Below, piece after piece: positions 19,805-27,279 of a stretch of DNA of 48,352 nucleotides. Origin of the DNA: Meiothermus luteus. Its GTDB lineage: Bacteria; Deinococcota; Deinococci; Deinococcales; Thermaceae. The number at the start of each line of letters is the position of its first letter. The first letter of the stretch is position 1. Made by a program: the position numbers and the translations under genes. The stretch lies in the NCBI RefSeq assembly GCF_003574085.1, contig NZ_QWKZ01000005.1, positions 1 to 48,352 of the forward strand, read 5' to 3'. A model generated the notes under the pieces. The model worked only from the letters and a program-made list of their open reading frames with translations, was not told the origin of the DNA and made no database searches.

Positions 19805-20315
19805 GCCGGGCCTGGCTTTCCTTCCGCCGCTGGCTGGGTCGGGTGAGCAGCTCGCTCGCAGGGAGCAGGTGTCCTAGGCACTCGGTGTAGTCTATGCCCT
19901 GCATAAAGTCGGCGGCCAGGTCGGCCACGCTGACCCGGCTCAGGCTTTCCAGCACGGCGTCCCGCACCTTGAGCCAAACCCGCCCACGGGCCCAGCAACG
20001 CCCTTCCTCCACACAGGGCTTGGGCCAGTTGAGGCTGACACAGGCCAGGGGAGCGATGGGACCGTCCACCGCCCGGATGACGTCGCGCAGGTTAATCTCC
20101 TCGGGTGGGCGGGGTAGGGCATACCCCCCACCCTGCCCCTTTTTGGAGACCACCAGGTTGTGCCCCACCAGCGCCGCCAGGATGCGCACCAGGTAGGTGT
20201 GCTTAACCCCGGTGGCCCGGCTCAACTCCTCGCTGCCCACAAAACGCCCTGGGGGTTGGGCGCCCAGGTAGCCCAGGGTCTTTAGGGCGTAAATATCGGT
20301 TTTGGAAAGGCGCAT
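19779..20315 (-). CDS. Rrf2-family regulator with three cysteines (NsrR/IscR-like)
   Basis: A 178-residue transcription factor with the Rrf2 winged helix (RLSKTDIYALKTLGYLGAQ, GVKHTYLVRILAALV and the GGGYAL wing) and a dimerisation helix (LKVRDAVLESLSRVSVADL). Cys92, Cys101 and Cys107 are spaced x8 and x5. That is close to the Fe-S ligands of Bacillus NsrR (92, 100, 106) and IscR (92, 98, 104). It probably holds an Fe-S cluster sensing iron, oxygen or nitric oxide; which signal is unknown. No Fe-S assembly or denitrification genes are adjacent. Leaderless: TAAACT lies 6 bp upstream of the ATG. Confidence 0.85.
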   Translation of the reverse strand: MRLSKTDIYALKTLGYLGAQPPGRFVGSEELSRATGVKHTYLVRILAALVGHNLVVSKKGQGGGYALPRPPEEINLRDVIRAVDGPIAPLACVSLNWPKPCVEEGRCWARGRVWLKVRDAVLESLSRVSVADLAADFMQGIDYTECLGHLLPASELLTRPSQRRKESQARPTRAPAGP

Positions 20316-20321
20316 GAACTA

Positions 20322-20327
20322 AGTTTA
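20322..20327 (-). promoter_or_regulatory. Leaderless -10 box of the Rrf2 gene
   Basis: TAAACT on the minus strand, 6 bp before ATG 20315, immediately downstream of the DUF1294 stop. Confidence 0.6.
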
Positions 20328-20330
20328 GCC

Positions 20331-20900
20331 CTATTGGCAGGCCTTGAACCAGGCCACGGCTCCCAGAAAGCCCACCAGGCCGACCCCTACCCAGCTATTC
20401 TGGAGGTACTGCGCGCTGCCCACCAGGGCCAGGTGGAAGAATCCGATGAGCCAAAAGTCGGTTTGGAAACTCTCCTTGCGGCTTTTGTGGCGGAAGAGCT
20501 GCTGGGCCAAGAGCCCTCCCAGCCAGCCCCCGAAAAATTCCATCAGGTGGAGCTGCTTCTCCGGCACCCTCCAGTAGACCTCCGCCCAACCCCGTAGCCG
20601 CAGCTTTTCGTTTTGCACCGCCCGCCACTTATCCACCCCGTAGCGGAAGAGGGTGATTAGCCCCATCGGCAGGTAGGCCAGCATCAGGGCTTGAGAAAGG
20701 GAGAGGGGCGTGGCCTGAAGGGAGTTGAGGAACTCCACCCCACCGGGGACCACCCGCAGCCCCAGGTAGATGAGCCCCAGCAAGGAGAGTAAAAACGCGG
20801 GAATGCCCACCAGCACTTGAATCAGGTACCACGCCAGGACCAAGACCTGCCACCCTAGACTGCGAATCACCCCAAGCAGATACAACGCCGCGCCTCTCAT
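20331..20900 (-). CDS. DUF1294-family membrane protein
   Basis: A 189-residue membrane protein with an N-terminal hydrophobic half (at least two membrane segments between residues 1 and 90) and a C-terminal DUF1294 domain: RVPEKQLHLMEFFGGWLGG, then LAQQLFRHKSRKESFQTDFW, then another membrane segment. Other members of the family are sometimes fused to cold-shock domains, absent here. Function unknown. ATG 20900 has a TATATT box 8 bp upstream and no Shine-Dalgarno site. It is divergent from the acyl-CoA dehydrogenase and lies 15 bp ahead of the Rrf2 start. Confidence 0.82.
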   Translation of the reverse strand: MRGAALYLLGVIRSLGWQVLVLAWYLIQVLVGIPAFLLSLLGLIYLGLRVVPGGVEFLNSLQATPLSLSQALMLAYLPMGLITLFRYGVDKWRAVQNEKLRLRGWAEVYWRVPEKQLHLMEFFGGWLGGLLAQQLFRHKSRKESFQTDFWLIGFFHLALVGSAQYLQNSWVGVGLVGFLGAVAWFKACQ

Positions 20901-20908
20901 GCCAGGCT

Positions 20909-20914
20909 AATATA
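20909..20914 (-). promoter_or_regulatory. Leaderless -10 box of the DUF1294 gene
   Basis: TATATT on the minus strand, 8 bp before ATG 20900. Confidence 0.45.
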
Positions 20915-20921
20915 GCTGGCG

Positions 20922-20950
20922 TTGACGTGGGAGTGGGCGGCTGATAAACT
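20922..20950 (+). promoter_or_regulatory. Promoter of acyl-CoA dehydrogenase gene
   Basis: TTGACG (20922-20927) and TAAACT (20945-20950), spaced by 17 bp, form a near-consensus sigma-A promoter; the leader is about 27 nt. Confidence 0.7.
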
Positions 20951-20968
20951 TTGACTTAGTACAAGTTT
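20946..20968. promoter_or_regulatory. Inverted repeat at the acyl-CoA dehydrogenase promoter
   Basis: AAACTT (20946-20951) and AAGTTT (20963-20968) form a dyad overlapping the -10 and start site, a good position for a repressor such as a TetR-type fatty acid regulator. The regulator is not in the window. Confidence 0.35.
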
Positions 20969-20983
20969 CCCCGAGGTGCGAAG

Positions 20984-22729
20984 ATGGTTGCGGACAGGAA
21001 GCTCTACAGCAAAGGCGGAGGCTGGCTGCTCGAGGCTCCGGAGAAGGTCTTCACCCCCGAGGATTTTGACGACACCACCCGCATGATCCAGGAGACCGTG
21101 CGGCAGTTTGTGGAGAAGGAGTACCGCCCGGTGGCTGAGGCCATGGAGCACGGGGCCCTGGAGCACAACATCCCCCTCCTGCGGAAGTGCGGTGATCTGG
21201 GGCTCTTGGGTGTAGAAGTGGGCGAGGAGTACGGGGGGCTTGACCTGCCCAAGACGGTCAGCACGGTGATTGCCGAGGCCCTCGCGGGGACCGGGGGTTT
21301 CAGCGTCACCTACGGGGTTCAGACCAGCATCGGGCTCCTGCCTTTGGTCTACTGGGGTACCAAGGAGCAGAAGGACAAGTACCTGGCCAAGCTGGTCTCG
21401 GGTGAGCTCATCGCAGCCTACTGCCTCACCGAGCCGCAGTCTGGCTCCGACGCCATGGGGGCTAAGACCCGCGCGGAGCTCTCTGAGGACGGCAAGCACT
21501 ACATCCTCAACGGCACCAAGATGTGGATCTCCAACGCCGGCTTTGCCCACCTCTTCACCGTGTTCGCCAAGACCAAGGAGGGCCTCACCGCCTTCCTGGT
21601 GGAGCGCGACACGCCGGGGCTGCGCTTTGGCAACGAGGAGAAGAAGATGGGCATCAAGGCCAGCAGCACCCGCCAGGTTTTCCTGGAGGACGTCAAGGTC
21701 CCCGTGGAGAATGTGCTGGGCGAGCTGGGCAAGGGGCACAAGATTGCGTTCAACGTGCTCAACGTGGGCCGCTACAAGCTGGGGGCGGGCGCCATTGGCG
21801 GGGCCAAAGGGGCCTTGGGGCTCTCGGCCAAGTACGCCAAGGAGCGGGTGGCCTTTGGTCAGCCCATCGCCAACTTTGGCCTCATCCAGCAGAAGCTGGC
21901 CGAGATGGCCAGCCGCATCTTCGCCGGGGAGAGCGCGGTTTACCGCACCATGGGCTTGATTGACGAGGCGCTCTCGGGGCTGGATAAGGCCAATGCTGCC
22001 GAGGCGGTGCTGAGGGGCATTGAGGAATACGCGGTGGAGGCCAGCATCATCAAGGTGCTGGGCTCGGAGGTGCTGGACTACGTGGTAGACGAGGGGGTGC
22101 AGATTCACGGGGGCTACGGCTACTCCGCCGAGTACGAGATTGAGCGGGCCTACCGCGACAGCCGCATCAACCGCATCTTTGAGGGCACCAACGAGATTAA
22201 CCGCCTGCTGATTCCCGGTATGCTGTTGCGCCGGGCTATGAAGGGGGAGCTGCCCCTCTTTGAGGCGGCCACGAAGCTTCAGAAGGAGCTGCTGGAGCCC
22301 TCCTTTGAGGATCCCGAGGACAAAGAAGTGGCCGCCCTGCAAGGGCTCAAAAAGCTGGCCCTGGCGGTGCTGGGCCTAGCCGCGCTCCGGTTTGGCCCGA
22401 AGGTGGAAGAGGAGCAGGAGGTGCTGGCGGTAGCAGCCGACATCCTGATTGACATCTATGCCGCTGAGAGCGCCCTACTGCGCGCACGCAGGCTGGCCGA
22501 CCCGGTTTACACCGAGATGGCCCAGCTTTACCTGCACCAGGCGCTTGACCGGGCCCAGGCCGCCTCCCTCTCCATCCTGCCCCGGCTGGCCGAGGGCGAC
22601 GAGATGCGGCTCATGGCCTCCGCGGCCCGCCGCCTGACCAAACACGAGCTGCTGGATCTAGTGGCCCTGCGCCGGCGGATTGCCGTTAGGGTCTTGGAAG
22701 CGGAAGGGTACCCCCAGCCCAAGGCCTAG
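20984..22729 (+). CDS. Acyl-CoA dehydrogenase, long form with C-terminal extension
   Basis: FAD enzyme for the first step of fatty acid beta-oxidation. The first ~400 residues are a complete acyl-CoA dehydrogenase: AYCLTEPQSGSDAMG, WISNAGFAHLF, GVQIHGGYGYSAEYEIERAY and RIFEGTNEINR with the catalytic Glu of the FEGT motif. A ~170-residue helical C-terminal extension brings the total to 581, as in VLCAD-type and Bacillus FadE-type enzymes acting on long chains. GAGGTG lies 5 bp before ATG 20984. A 17-bp-spaced promoter precedes it and a terminator at 22769-22795 ends it, so it is transcribed alone. Confidence 0.93.
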   Translation: MVADRKLYSKGGGWLLEAPEKVFTPEDFDDTTRMIQETVRQFVEKEYRPVAEAMEHGALEHNIPLLRKCGDLGLLGVEVGEEYGGLDLPKTVSTVIAEALAGTGGFSVTYGVQTSIGLLPLVYWGTKEQKDKYLAKLVSGELIAAYCLTEPQSGSDAMGAKTRAELSEDGKHYILNGTKMWISNAGFAHLFTVFAKTKEGLTAFLVERDTPGLRFGNEEKKMGIKASSTRQVFLEDVKVPVENVLGELGKGHKIAFNVLNVGRYKLGAGAIGGAKGALGLSAKYAKERVAFGQPIANFGLIQQKLAEMASRIFAGESAVYRTMGLIDEALSGLDKANAAEAVLRGIEEYAVEASIIKVLGSEVLDYVVDEGVQIHGGYGYSAEYEIERAYRDSRINRIFEGTNEINRLLIPGMLLRRAMKGELPLFEAATKLQKELLEPSFEDPEDKEVAALQGLKKLALAVLGLAALRFGPKVEEEQEVLAVAADILIDIYAAESALLRARRLADPVYTEMAQLYLHQALDRAQAASLSILPRLAEGDEMRLMASAARRLTKHELLDLVALRRRIAVRVLEAEGYPQPKA

Positions 22730-22768
22730 CTGGATTCGGCAGGTTGGCTGTTCGTCGGAGGTGTTTGG

Positions 22769-22795
22769 AGGCCCGCCTTGGGGCGGGCCTATTTT
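22769..22795 (+). terminator. Terminator after acyl-CoA dehydrogenase
   Basis: AGGCCCGCC (22769-22777), loop TTGG, GGCGGGCCT (22782-22790) and ATTTT form an intrinsic terminator. Confidence 0.85.
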
Positions 22796-22886
22796 CAGTT
22801 GCCGCCCTTGGCTCCGGGGGTAACAGCCGCGTCCTCCTCCGTTTGTAGATGACCCGGGGCTCTTTTGCTCCCGTTGGCCCAAGCGG

Positions 22887-22892
22887 TAAGCT
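22887..22892 (+). promoter_or_regulatory. Leaderless -10 box of the second acyl-CoA dehydrogenase
   Basis: TAAGCT ends 7 bp before ATG 22900, and TTTGCT lies 17 bp farther upstream (22864-22869). Confidence 0.5.
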
Positions 22893-22899
22893 TAGGCCG

Positions 22900-24084
22900 A
22901 TGACCCCGAACCTGATCCGTGAAGTACGGGCCTTTGTGGAGGAGGAGGTGCGGCCGCTGGAGCCCCGCTTCTTTCGGGACGGCTTTGCGGCGGTGGAACC
23001 GGCCCTGCGGGCGCTTCGTGAGCGAATCAGGGCCTTGGGCTGGTGGCTGCCCCCCCTACCCAAGCCCTGGGGGATGGGCCTTTCCTTGAGCGAGTTTGCC
23101 CGCTGGAGCGAGGAACTGGGCCGCAGCCCGCTGGGCCACTACGCTTTCAACACCCAGGCCCCCGATATTGGCAACATGGAGGTGCTTCTGAGGCATGGCA
23201 GCGAGGCGCAGAAGGAGCGCTTCTTGAGGCCGCTGGCTTCCGGGGAGGTGCGCAGCGCTTTTGCCATGACCGAGCCCGAGCACGCGGGGTCTAACCCGGT
23301 CTGGCTCTCCACCACGGCGGTGCTCGAGGGGGACGAGTGGGTTATTAACGGACACAAATGGTACACCACCGGTTTTGAGGGCTCGGCTTTTTGCATTGTG
23401 ATGTGCGTGACCGACCCCGAGCACCCCAACCCCTACGCTCGAGCCAGCTTGATCATCGTGCCGAGCGATGCCCCGGGGCTCAAAAAGGTGCGCAAGATAG
23501 CGGTGATGGGGGAGGAGGGGGAGGGCTGGGCCAGCCATGCGGAGCTTCGCTTTGAGGGGGTGCGGGTGCCGCGGGAGAACCTGCTGGGGGAGCGGGGGCG
23601 GGGTTTTGCTATTGCCCAAGAGCGGCTCGGCCCCGGCCGCATCCATCACTGCATGCGCTGGGTGGGCATAGCCCAGCGCGCCCTCGAGCTCACCTGCGCC
23701 TACGCCGCCCGGCGGGAGCTGGCCCCGGGCAAACCCCTGGCCTCGCGCCAGGCCGTGCAGCACCTGATTGCCGAGTCGCAGGCCGAGGTCCACGCGGCCC
23801 GGCTAATGGTGTTGGACGCGGCCGAGAAGGTGGAAAAACTGGGAGCGGAGCAGGCCCGGATGGAGATATCGGCGATCAAGTTCTTTGTGGCCGGGGTGTT
23901 GCAGCGGGTTTTGGACCGCGCCATCCAGGTGCACGGGGGGCTTGGCCTGTCCGACGACACCCCCCTGGCCTATTTTTACCGGCATGAGCGGGCCGCTCGC
24001 ATCTACGACGGGGCCGATGAGGTGCACAAAACCGTGGTGGCCCGGGCCTTACTCAAGGCCCACGGGGTAGAGGTCTCGCTCTGA
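22900..24084 (+). CDS. ACAD10/11-type acyl-CoA dehydrogenase
   Basis: A 394-residue flavoprotein of the acyl-CoA dehydrogenase fold: NTQAPDIGNMEVL, AFAMTEPEHAGSNP, KWYTTGFEGS and AIQVHGGLGLSDDTPLAYFY. The motif at the catalytic base reads RIYDGADEVHKTV, with Asp where classical enzymes have Glu. That DGxDEVH form is the mark of the ACAD10/ACAD11 branch, which handles 4-hydroxyacyl-CoA rather than ordinary fatty acyl-CoA. ATG 22900 is chosen over 22849 because TAAGCT lies 7 bp upstream. The phosphotransferase gene follows after 19 bp, the same pair that is fused in animal ACAD10/11. Confidence 0.88.
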   Translation: MTPNLIREVRAFVEEEVRPLEPRFFRDGFAAVEPALRALRERIRALGWWLPPLPKPWGMGLSLSEFARWSEELGRSPLGHYAFNTQAPDIGNMEVLLRHGSEAQKERFLRPLASGEVRSAFAMTEPEHAGSNPVWLSTTAVLEGDEWVINGHKWYTTGFEGSAFCIVMCVTDPEHPNPYARASLIIVPSDAPGLKKVRKIAVMGEEGEGWASHAELRFEGVRVPRENLLGERGRGFAIAQERLGPGRIHHCMRWVGIAQRALELTCAYAARRELAPGKPLASRQAVQHLIAESQAEVHAARLMVLDAAEKVEKLGAEQARMEISAIKFFVAGVLQRVLDRAIQVHGGLGLSDDTPLAYFYRHERAARIYDGADEVHKTVVARALLKAHGVEVSL

Positions 24085-24103
24085 GGCTTTTGGGGAGGGC
24101 GCG

Positions 24104-25144
24104 ATGGACCAGGCTGTACCGGTGCGCAAGGGCGAGGAGCTAAATGTTGCGGCGCTGGAGGCCTACCTGAAGGACCACCTGCCGGGGGCTGGGGGGCGGC
24201 TCGAGGTCTTGCAATTTCCTAGCGGCTACTCCAACCTCACCTACCTTTTGCGCCTGGGGGAACAGGAGCTGGTGCTGCGCCGTCCGCCCTTTGGGGCCAA
24301 CATCAAGACCGCCCACGACATGGGCCGGGAGTACCGGATTCTCAAGGCCCTCTGGCCGGTCTACCCTAGGGTGCCGAGGCCCCTTCTCTACTGCGACGAC
24401 GAAGGCGTGCTGGGGGCGCCTTTTTACGTGATGGAGCGCCTCCATGGGGTAATTCTGCGCACAAAGCCCCCGGAGGGCTTGACCCCTGCCCAGATGCGGA
24501 GGGTCTGCGAGGCTGCGCTGGATGCCTTGGTTGAACTGCACGGCCTGGACTACGCCAAAGCAGGCCTAGCCGATTTGGGCAGGCCCGAAGGCTATGTGGA
24601 GCGGCAGGTGCGGGGCTGGACGGAGCGTTACCTGAAGGCCCGCACCGAGGAGGTCCCCGGCATGGAGCAGGCCATGGCTTGGCTTCCAGCCCATCTGCCC
24701 CCGCCCCAGCCTGCGGCCCTCATCCACAACGACTTCAGGTACGACAACCTGATGTTTGATCCGGGGCTACGGCGGGTAGTGGCGGTGCTGGACTGGGAGA
24801 TGGCCACCCTAGGCGACCCCTTGATGGACCTGGGCACCACCCTGGCCTACTGGGCCGAGGCCAACGACCCGCCGGGCCTCAGGGACTTTGGCCTGACCCA
24901 CCTACCGGGCAACTACCGCCGGGCCGAGCTGGTGCAGGCCTACGCCCGGCGCACCGGTCGGGATGTCTCGGGGATACTCTTCTACTACGTGTTTGGTCTT
25001 TTCAAGGTGGGGGTGATTATGCAGCAGATTTATGCCCGCTACCAGAAGGGTCTCACCCAGGACGCCCGCTTTGCCGCCCTTATTCACCTGATACGCGAGG
25101 TAGGGCACAAAATTCAAAAAGCGTTGGAGACCGAAAAGCTCTAA
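24104..25144 (+). CDS. Aminoglycoside-phosphotransferase-fold kinase (ACAD10/11 kinase-like)
   Basis: A 346-residue kinase-fold protein. It has the glycine-poor nucleotide loop region PSGYSNLTYLLRLGEQELVL, invariant-Lys-like LRRPP, the catalytic loop ALIHNDFRYDNLMF and the metal site VLDWEMATLGDPLMDLG. These match the phosphotransferase half of ACAD10/ACAD11 and of LvaA from the Pseudomonas levulinate pathway. There the kinase phosphorylates 4-hydroxyacyl-CoA before the partner dehydrogenase-like enzyme rearranges it. Adjacent to such a partner, it probably takes part in 4-hydroxy acid use. GGAGG lies about 8 bp before the ATG. Not an antibiotic resistance gene on this evidence. Confidence 0.85.
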   Translation: MDQAVPVRKGEELNVAALEAYLKDHLPGAGGRLEVLQFPSGYSNLTYLLRLGEQELVLRRPPFGANIKTAHDMGREYRILKALWPVYPRVPRPLLYCDDEGVLGAPFYVMERLHGVILRTKPPEGLTPAQMRRVCEAALDALVELHGLDYAKAGLADLGRPEGYVERQVRGWTERYLKARTEEVPGMEQAMAWLPAHLPPPQPAALIHNDFRYDNLMFDPGLRRVVAVLDWEMATLGDPLMDLGTTLAYWAEANDPPGLRDFGLTHLPGNYRRAELVQAYARRTGRDVSGILFYYVFGLFKVGVIMQQIYARYQKGLTQDARFAALIHLIREVGHKIQKALETEKL

Positions 25145-25190
25145 AACCCGTTGTCGTTGTGCCGACCCTCGAGGGCTTCCCAGGAAGGCC

Positions 25191-25385
25191 ATGCGTCGCG
25201 CGGAACTAGCCTTCACCGGCCCGGCCACCTTTCTCAAAGCCCCCTACCGGCCCCTTCTGGAGGATTGGCAGGCCGAGATGGGCTGTTTGGCATCCCCTGG
25301 GCTACCGCCCTGGTATGCGCTTTGCGCAAGGCCAGCAGATCGAGGTCAACGACGGGCAAGTGTAACCCTTCCATCAGGCGCATTC
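25191..25385 (+). pseudogene. Ureohydrolase (agmatinase/arginase-like) N-terminal remnant
   Basis: Three frames read in succession give a family-like N-terminus: MRRAELAFTGPATFLKAPYR and LLEDWQAE in one frame, GLFGIPWATAL in the next, and GYRPGMRFAQGQ in the third, which ends at a stop near 25363. GIPW followed by YRPGMRF is typical of agmatinases. Two frameshifts within 30 codons and the missing metal-binding domain show that it is dead. Confidence 0.4.
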
Positions 25386-25481
25386 CGGTTCCGTAAAGCA
25401 GCGACAAACCAGATGGTGAACCCCATGTGTTGCCGATATAGCCTGGACCTCCTTCCTTGATGGGGGAGCGCTTGGCTGGTC

Positions 25482-25580
25482 TTACCGAATCGCCTCGAGG
25501 TTCTTGGGTAGGGGGTGCTCGAGTACCGTCTTGTACAAAAACAGCAGGGCCGAAAGGGCTACGTTCTGCGTAGAGTTCAT
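25482..25580 (-). pseudogene. 32-residue ORF resembling an integron-type integrase core-binding segment
   Basis: The ORF from ATG 25578-25580 to TAA 25482-25484 contains STQNVALSALLFLYKTVLE. That resembles the STQNxALxALLFLYREVLG helix of IntI-like tyrosine recombinases (from memory), so a remnant of such a gene is the simplest view. However, AGGAGGT sits 5 bp before the ATG and a hairpin (25590-25609) precedes it, so expression as a small peptide is possible. It lies 64 bp downstream of the Wzy-like gene on the same strand. Confidence 0.4.
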
Positions 25581-25589
25581 CCTGACCTC

Positions 25590-25609
25590 CTGGAGCTTGG
25601 ATGCTCCAG
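25590..25609 (-). other. Hairpin in front of the 32-residue ORF
   Basis: CTGGAGC, a 6-nt loop and GCTCCAG form a perfect 7-bp stem that touches the ribosome binding site at 25585-25591. An additional dyad, TTAAGTCGGTCTTAA, lies at 25633-25647 over the stop of the upstream gene. Confidence 0.45.
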
Positions 25610-25643
25610 TGGATGGGGTAGTGAAACTGCCCTTAAGTCGGTC

Positions 25644-27263
25644 TTAACGCCCCCGGTGCAGCTCGCGCAGGAGCCTCGGGGCCTCCCGTTCCCAGGTGTC
25701 GTAGATGGCGCTAAGGCGGCCGAAGAAGTTGGCCGCCTGGTAGCCCTGGAACCCGGGAGGAAACCGGGCCAGACCGGTTTGGAGGGTGCGGATGGCGGCC
25801 TCCTTCTCCCCCCGGGCGGCTTTCAGCCTGGCCAGCTCCAGGTAGTCCAGGGGGTTGGCCAGGGGAAAGACCTCTAGAATCCTCTCCAGGAGCCGCTCCC
25901 GCTCGGCCGGGGTCTGGGCGTAGCCCAGCCAGGCGCGGTAGACCCAGAGGCTTTTGGGGTTGAGCCCGGCGGCCCTCTCCAGGAGGGCCCGGGCCTCCTG
26001 GGCTGAGGACCCCTTCAGCTCAGCCAGGACCGCCTGGCGGTGGCCCAGGTGGCGCCCTATGGCGCAGTCCTGCCCGCAGGGGGCGTACCACCAGGCGGCC
26101 AGCGCCAGGCCCAGCCCCAGGCCGGGGAGACGGGGGGCCAGGGGGCTGGCCGATGGGGCGGTCTGCGCGTGGACCGCCCCGAGGGCGGCGAAGGCCAGCA
26201 TCATCACGCTGGGGTACATCCCGGTTGCGTCAAAGGCCAGGGTGGCCCAGAGCCCGGCGGCCCCCAGGGTCCAGGGCCAGGCCGCCGAGCGCCAGCCCCG
26301 CCAGAGGATGGCCCCGAGCGCCCCCATCAGCAGGACCAGGCGCGGCCAGCCCCCGGTGGCGGCGGTCTCGAGGTAGTAGTTGTGCGCGCTGGCGAAGAGG
26401 ACCCCAGGGTACCGCTGGTAGGCCGGGAGGACATCCCGGAAGCTGCCGTTGCCCGTTCCCAGGGGGGCTTCCAGCGCCATGCCCAGCGTCTGCCGCCACA
26501 TGAGCCAGCGGCTGCCGATGCTGCCCTCCTCGCGGGTGTCCTGAAGCTGCCTGGTCAGGCTGGCCTTCAGTCCGAGGGCGTTCTGGATGGGGGAGAAGGG
26601 GAGCGCGCGGTCCAGGGCGAAGACCGCGAGCACCACCGCCCCCAGCCCTATCCCGATCCGCCCCAGCCCTACCCCCTCGCGCCAAAGCCGCCACACCAGC
26701 AGGGGCCCCATCAGCAGGAGGGGCAGGTAGACGGCTCGAGCCCCCGACTGGAGCGCCGCGAACAGCGCCGCCGCCAGAAGGAGCCCGCCCAGAAGGGGCC
26801 ACCTGGAGCGAAGGGTCCACACCGCGGCCAGGGGGATGAGCCCCAAGGCCTGGGCGCCGGTCACGTAGTGGACGGAGCCCGAGAAGTACATGACCAGCCC
26901 CGCCCAAGCCAGGCTCAGCGTGGAGAGGAGCCCATGGCCCAGCAGGAGCAGGCCCAGCCCCACCAGGCCGAGGAGCCATCCCCCCGCGGCGAAGGCGGCC
27001 AGGTACGCGAGCTCCCAGAGGCCCAGCACCAGGGTGTTGCCCGGGGTCAGGCTCCAAAAGAGGGTGAGCAGGCCCAGGCCCCACCAGGCCCAAAGGGCCA
27101 GCGGAATTCTCGATGGCAGCAAAAATATAGTTCCAATCGCCGTGCATACCAACCAAAGAGGTGGAGGGTCGTAATGCGAGAAGACTTGCTGCCAAGCCCA
27201 CAAAAGCGTTGCAAGTAAAGCGAGTGCGGCCAACAAAGTACGAATATAACCGGCCTCGAGCAC
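25644..27263 (-). CDS. O-antigen ligase/Wzy-like membrane protein with TPR-like tail
   Basis: A 539-residue polytopic membrane protein. Ten or more hydrophobic segments fill residues 1-390, with the Wzy_C-type periplasmic loop GTGNGSFRDVLPAYQRYP and the conserved SAHNYYLE. The C-terminal 130 residues are soluble with TPR-like helices (ALLERAAGLNPKSLWVYRAW). This is the layout of O-antigen ligases and of pilin O-oligosaccharyltransferases (PglL/PilO type); pilins lie 3 kb away. GTG 27261-27263 is the start, 6 bp after a TACAAT box. The first ~48 codons are clearly AT-richer than the rest, suggesting a recombination joint inside the gene. Confidence 0.85.
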   Translation of the reverse strand: MLEAGYIRTLLAALALLATLLWAWQQVFSHYDPPPLWLVCTAIGTIFLLPSRIPLALWAWWGLGLLTLFWSLTPGNTLVLGLWELAYLAAFAAGGWLLGLVGLGLLLLGHGLLSTLSLAWAGLVMYFSGSVHYVTGAQALGLIPLAAVWTLRSRWPLLGGLLLAAALFAALQSGARAVYLPLLLMGPLLVWRLWREGVGLGRIGIGLGAVVLAVFALDRALPFSPIQNALGLKASLTRQLQDTREEGSIGSRWLMWRQTLGMALEAPLGTGNGSFRDVLPAYQRYPGVLFASAHNYYLETAATGGWPRLVLLMGALGAILWRGWRSAAWPWTLGAAGLWATLAFDATGMYPSVMMLAFAALGAVHAQTAPSASPLAPRLPGLGLGLALAAWWYAPCGQDCAIGRHLGHRQAVLAELKGSSAQEARALLERAAGLNPKSLWVYRAWLGYAQTPAERERLLERILEVFPLANPLDYLELARLKAARGEKEAAIRTLQTGLARFPPGFQGYQAANFFGRLSAIYDTWEREAPRLLRELHRGR

Positions 27264-27269
27264 GGCTTT

Positions 27270-27275
27270 ATTGTA
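27270..27275 (-). promoter_or_regulatory. Leaderless -10 box, minus direction, of the divergent Wzy pair
   Basis: TACAAT on the minus strand ends 6 bp before GTG 27263 and shares two base pairs with the plus-strand box at 27274-27279. Confidence 0.6.
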
Positions 27276-27279
27276 GAGT
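27274..27279 (+). promoter_or_regulatory. Leaderless -10 box, plus direction, of the divergent Wzy pair
   Basis: TAGAGT ends 7 bp before ATG 27287 and overlaps the opposing TACAAT box by two base pairs. Confidence 0.55.

Noticed and set aside
20897-22342. 481-codon minus-strand frame
   Set aside because: Antisense shadow of the acyl-CoA dehydrogenase; composition is low in typical protein features and no family is recognisable.
24104-25144. Aminoglycoside resistance gene
   Set aside because: The fold matches, but the operon with an ACAD10/11-type dehydrogenase points to acyl-CoA metabolism.
26040-27218. 392-codon plus-strand frame
   Set aside because: Shadow of the Wzy-like gene; rich in Gln/Gly/Pro with no hydrophobic core.
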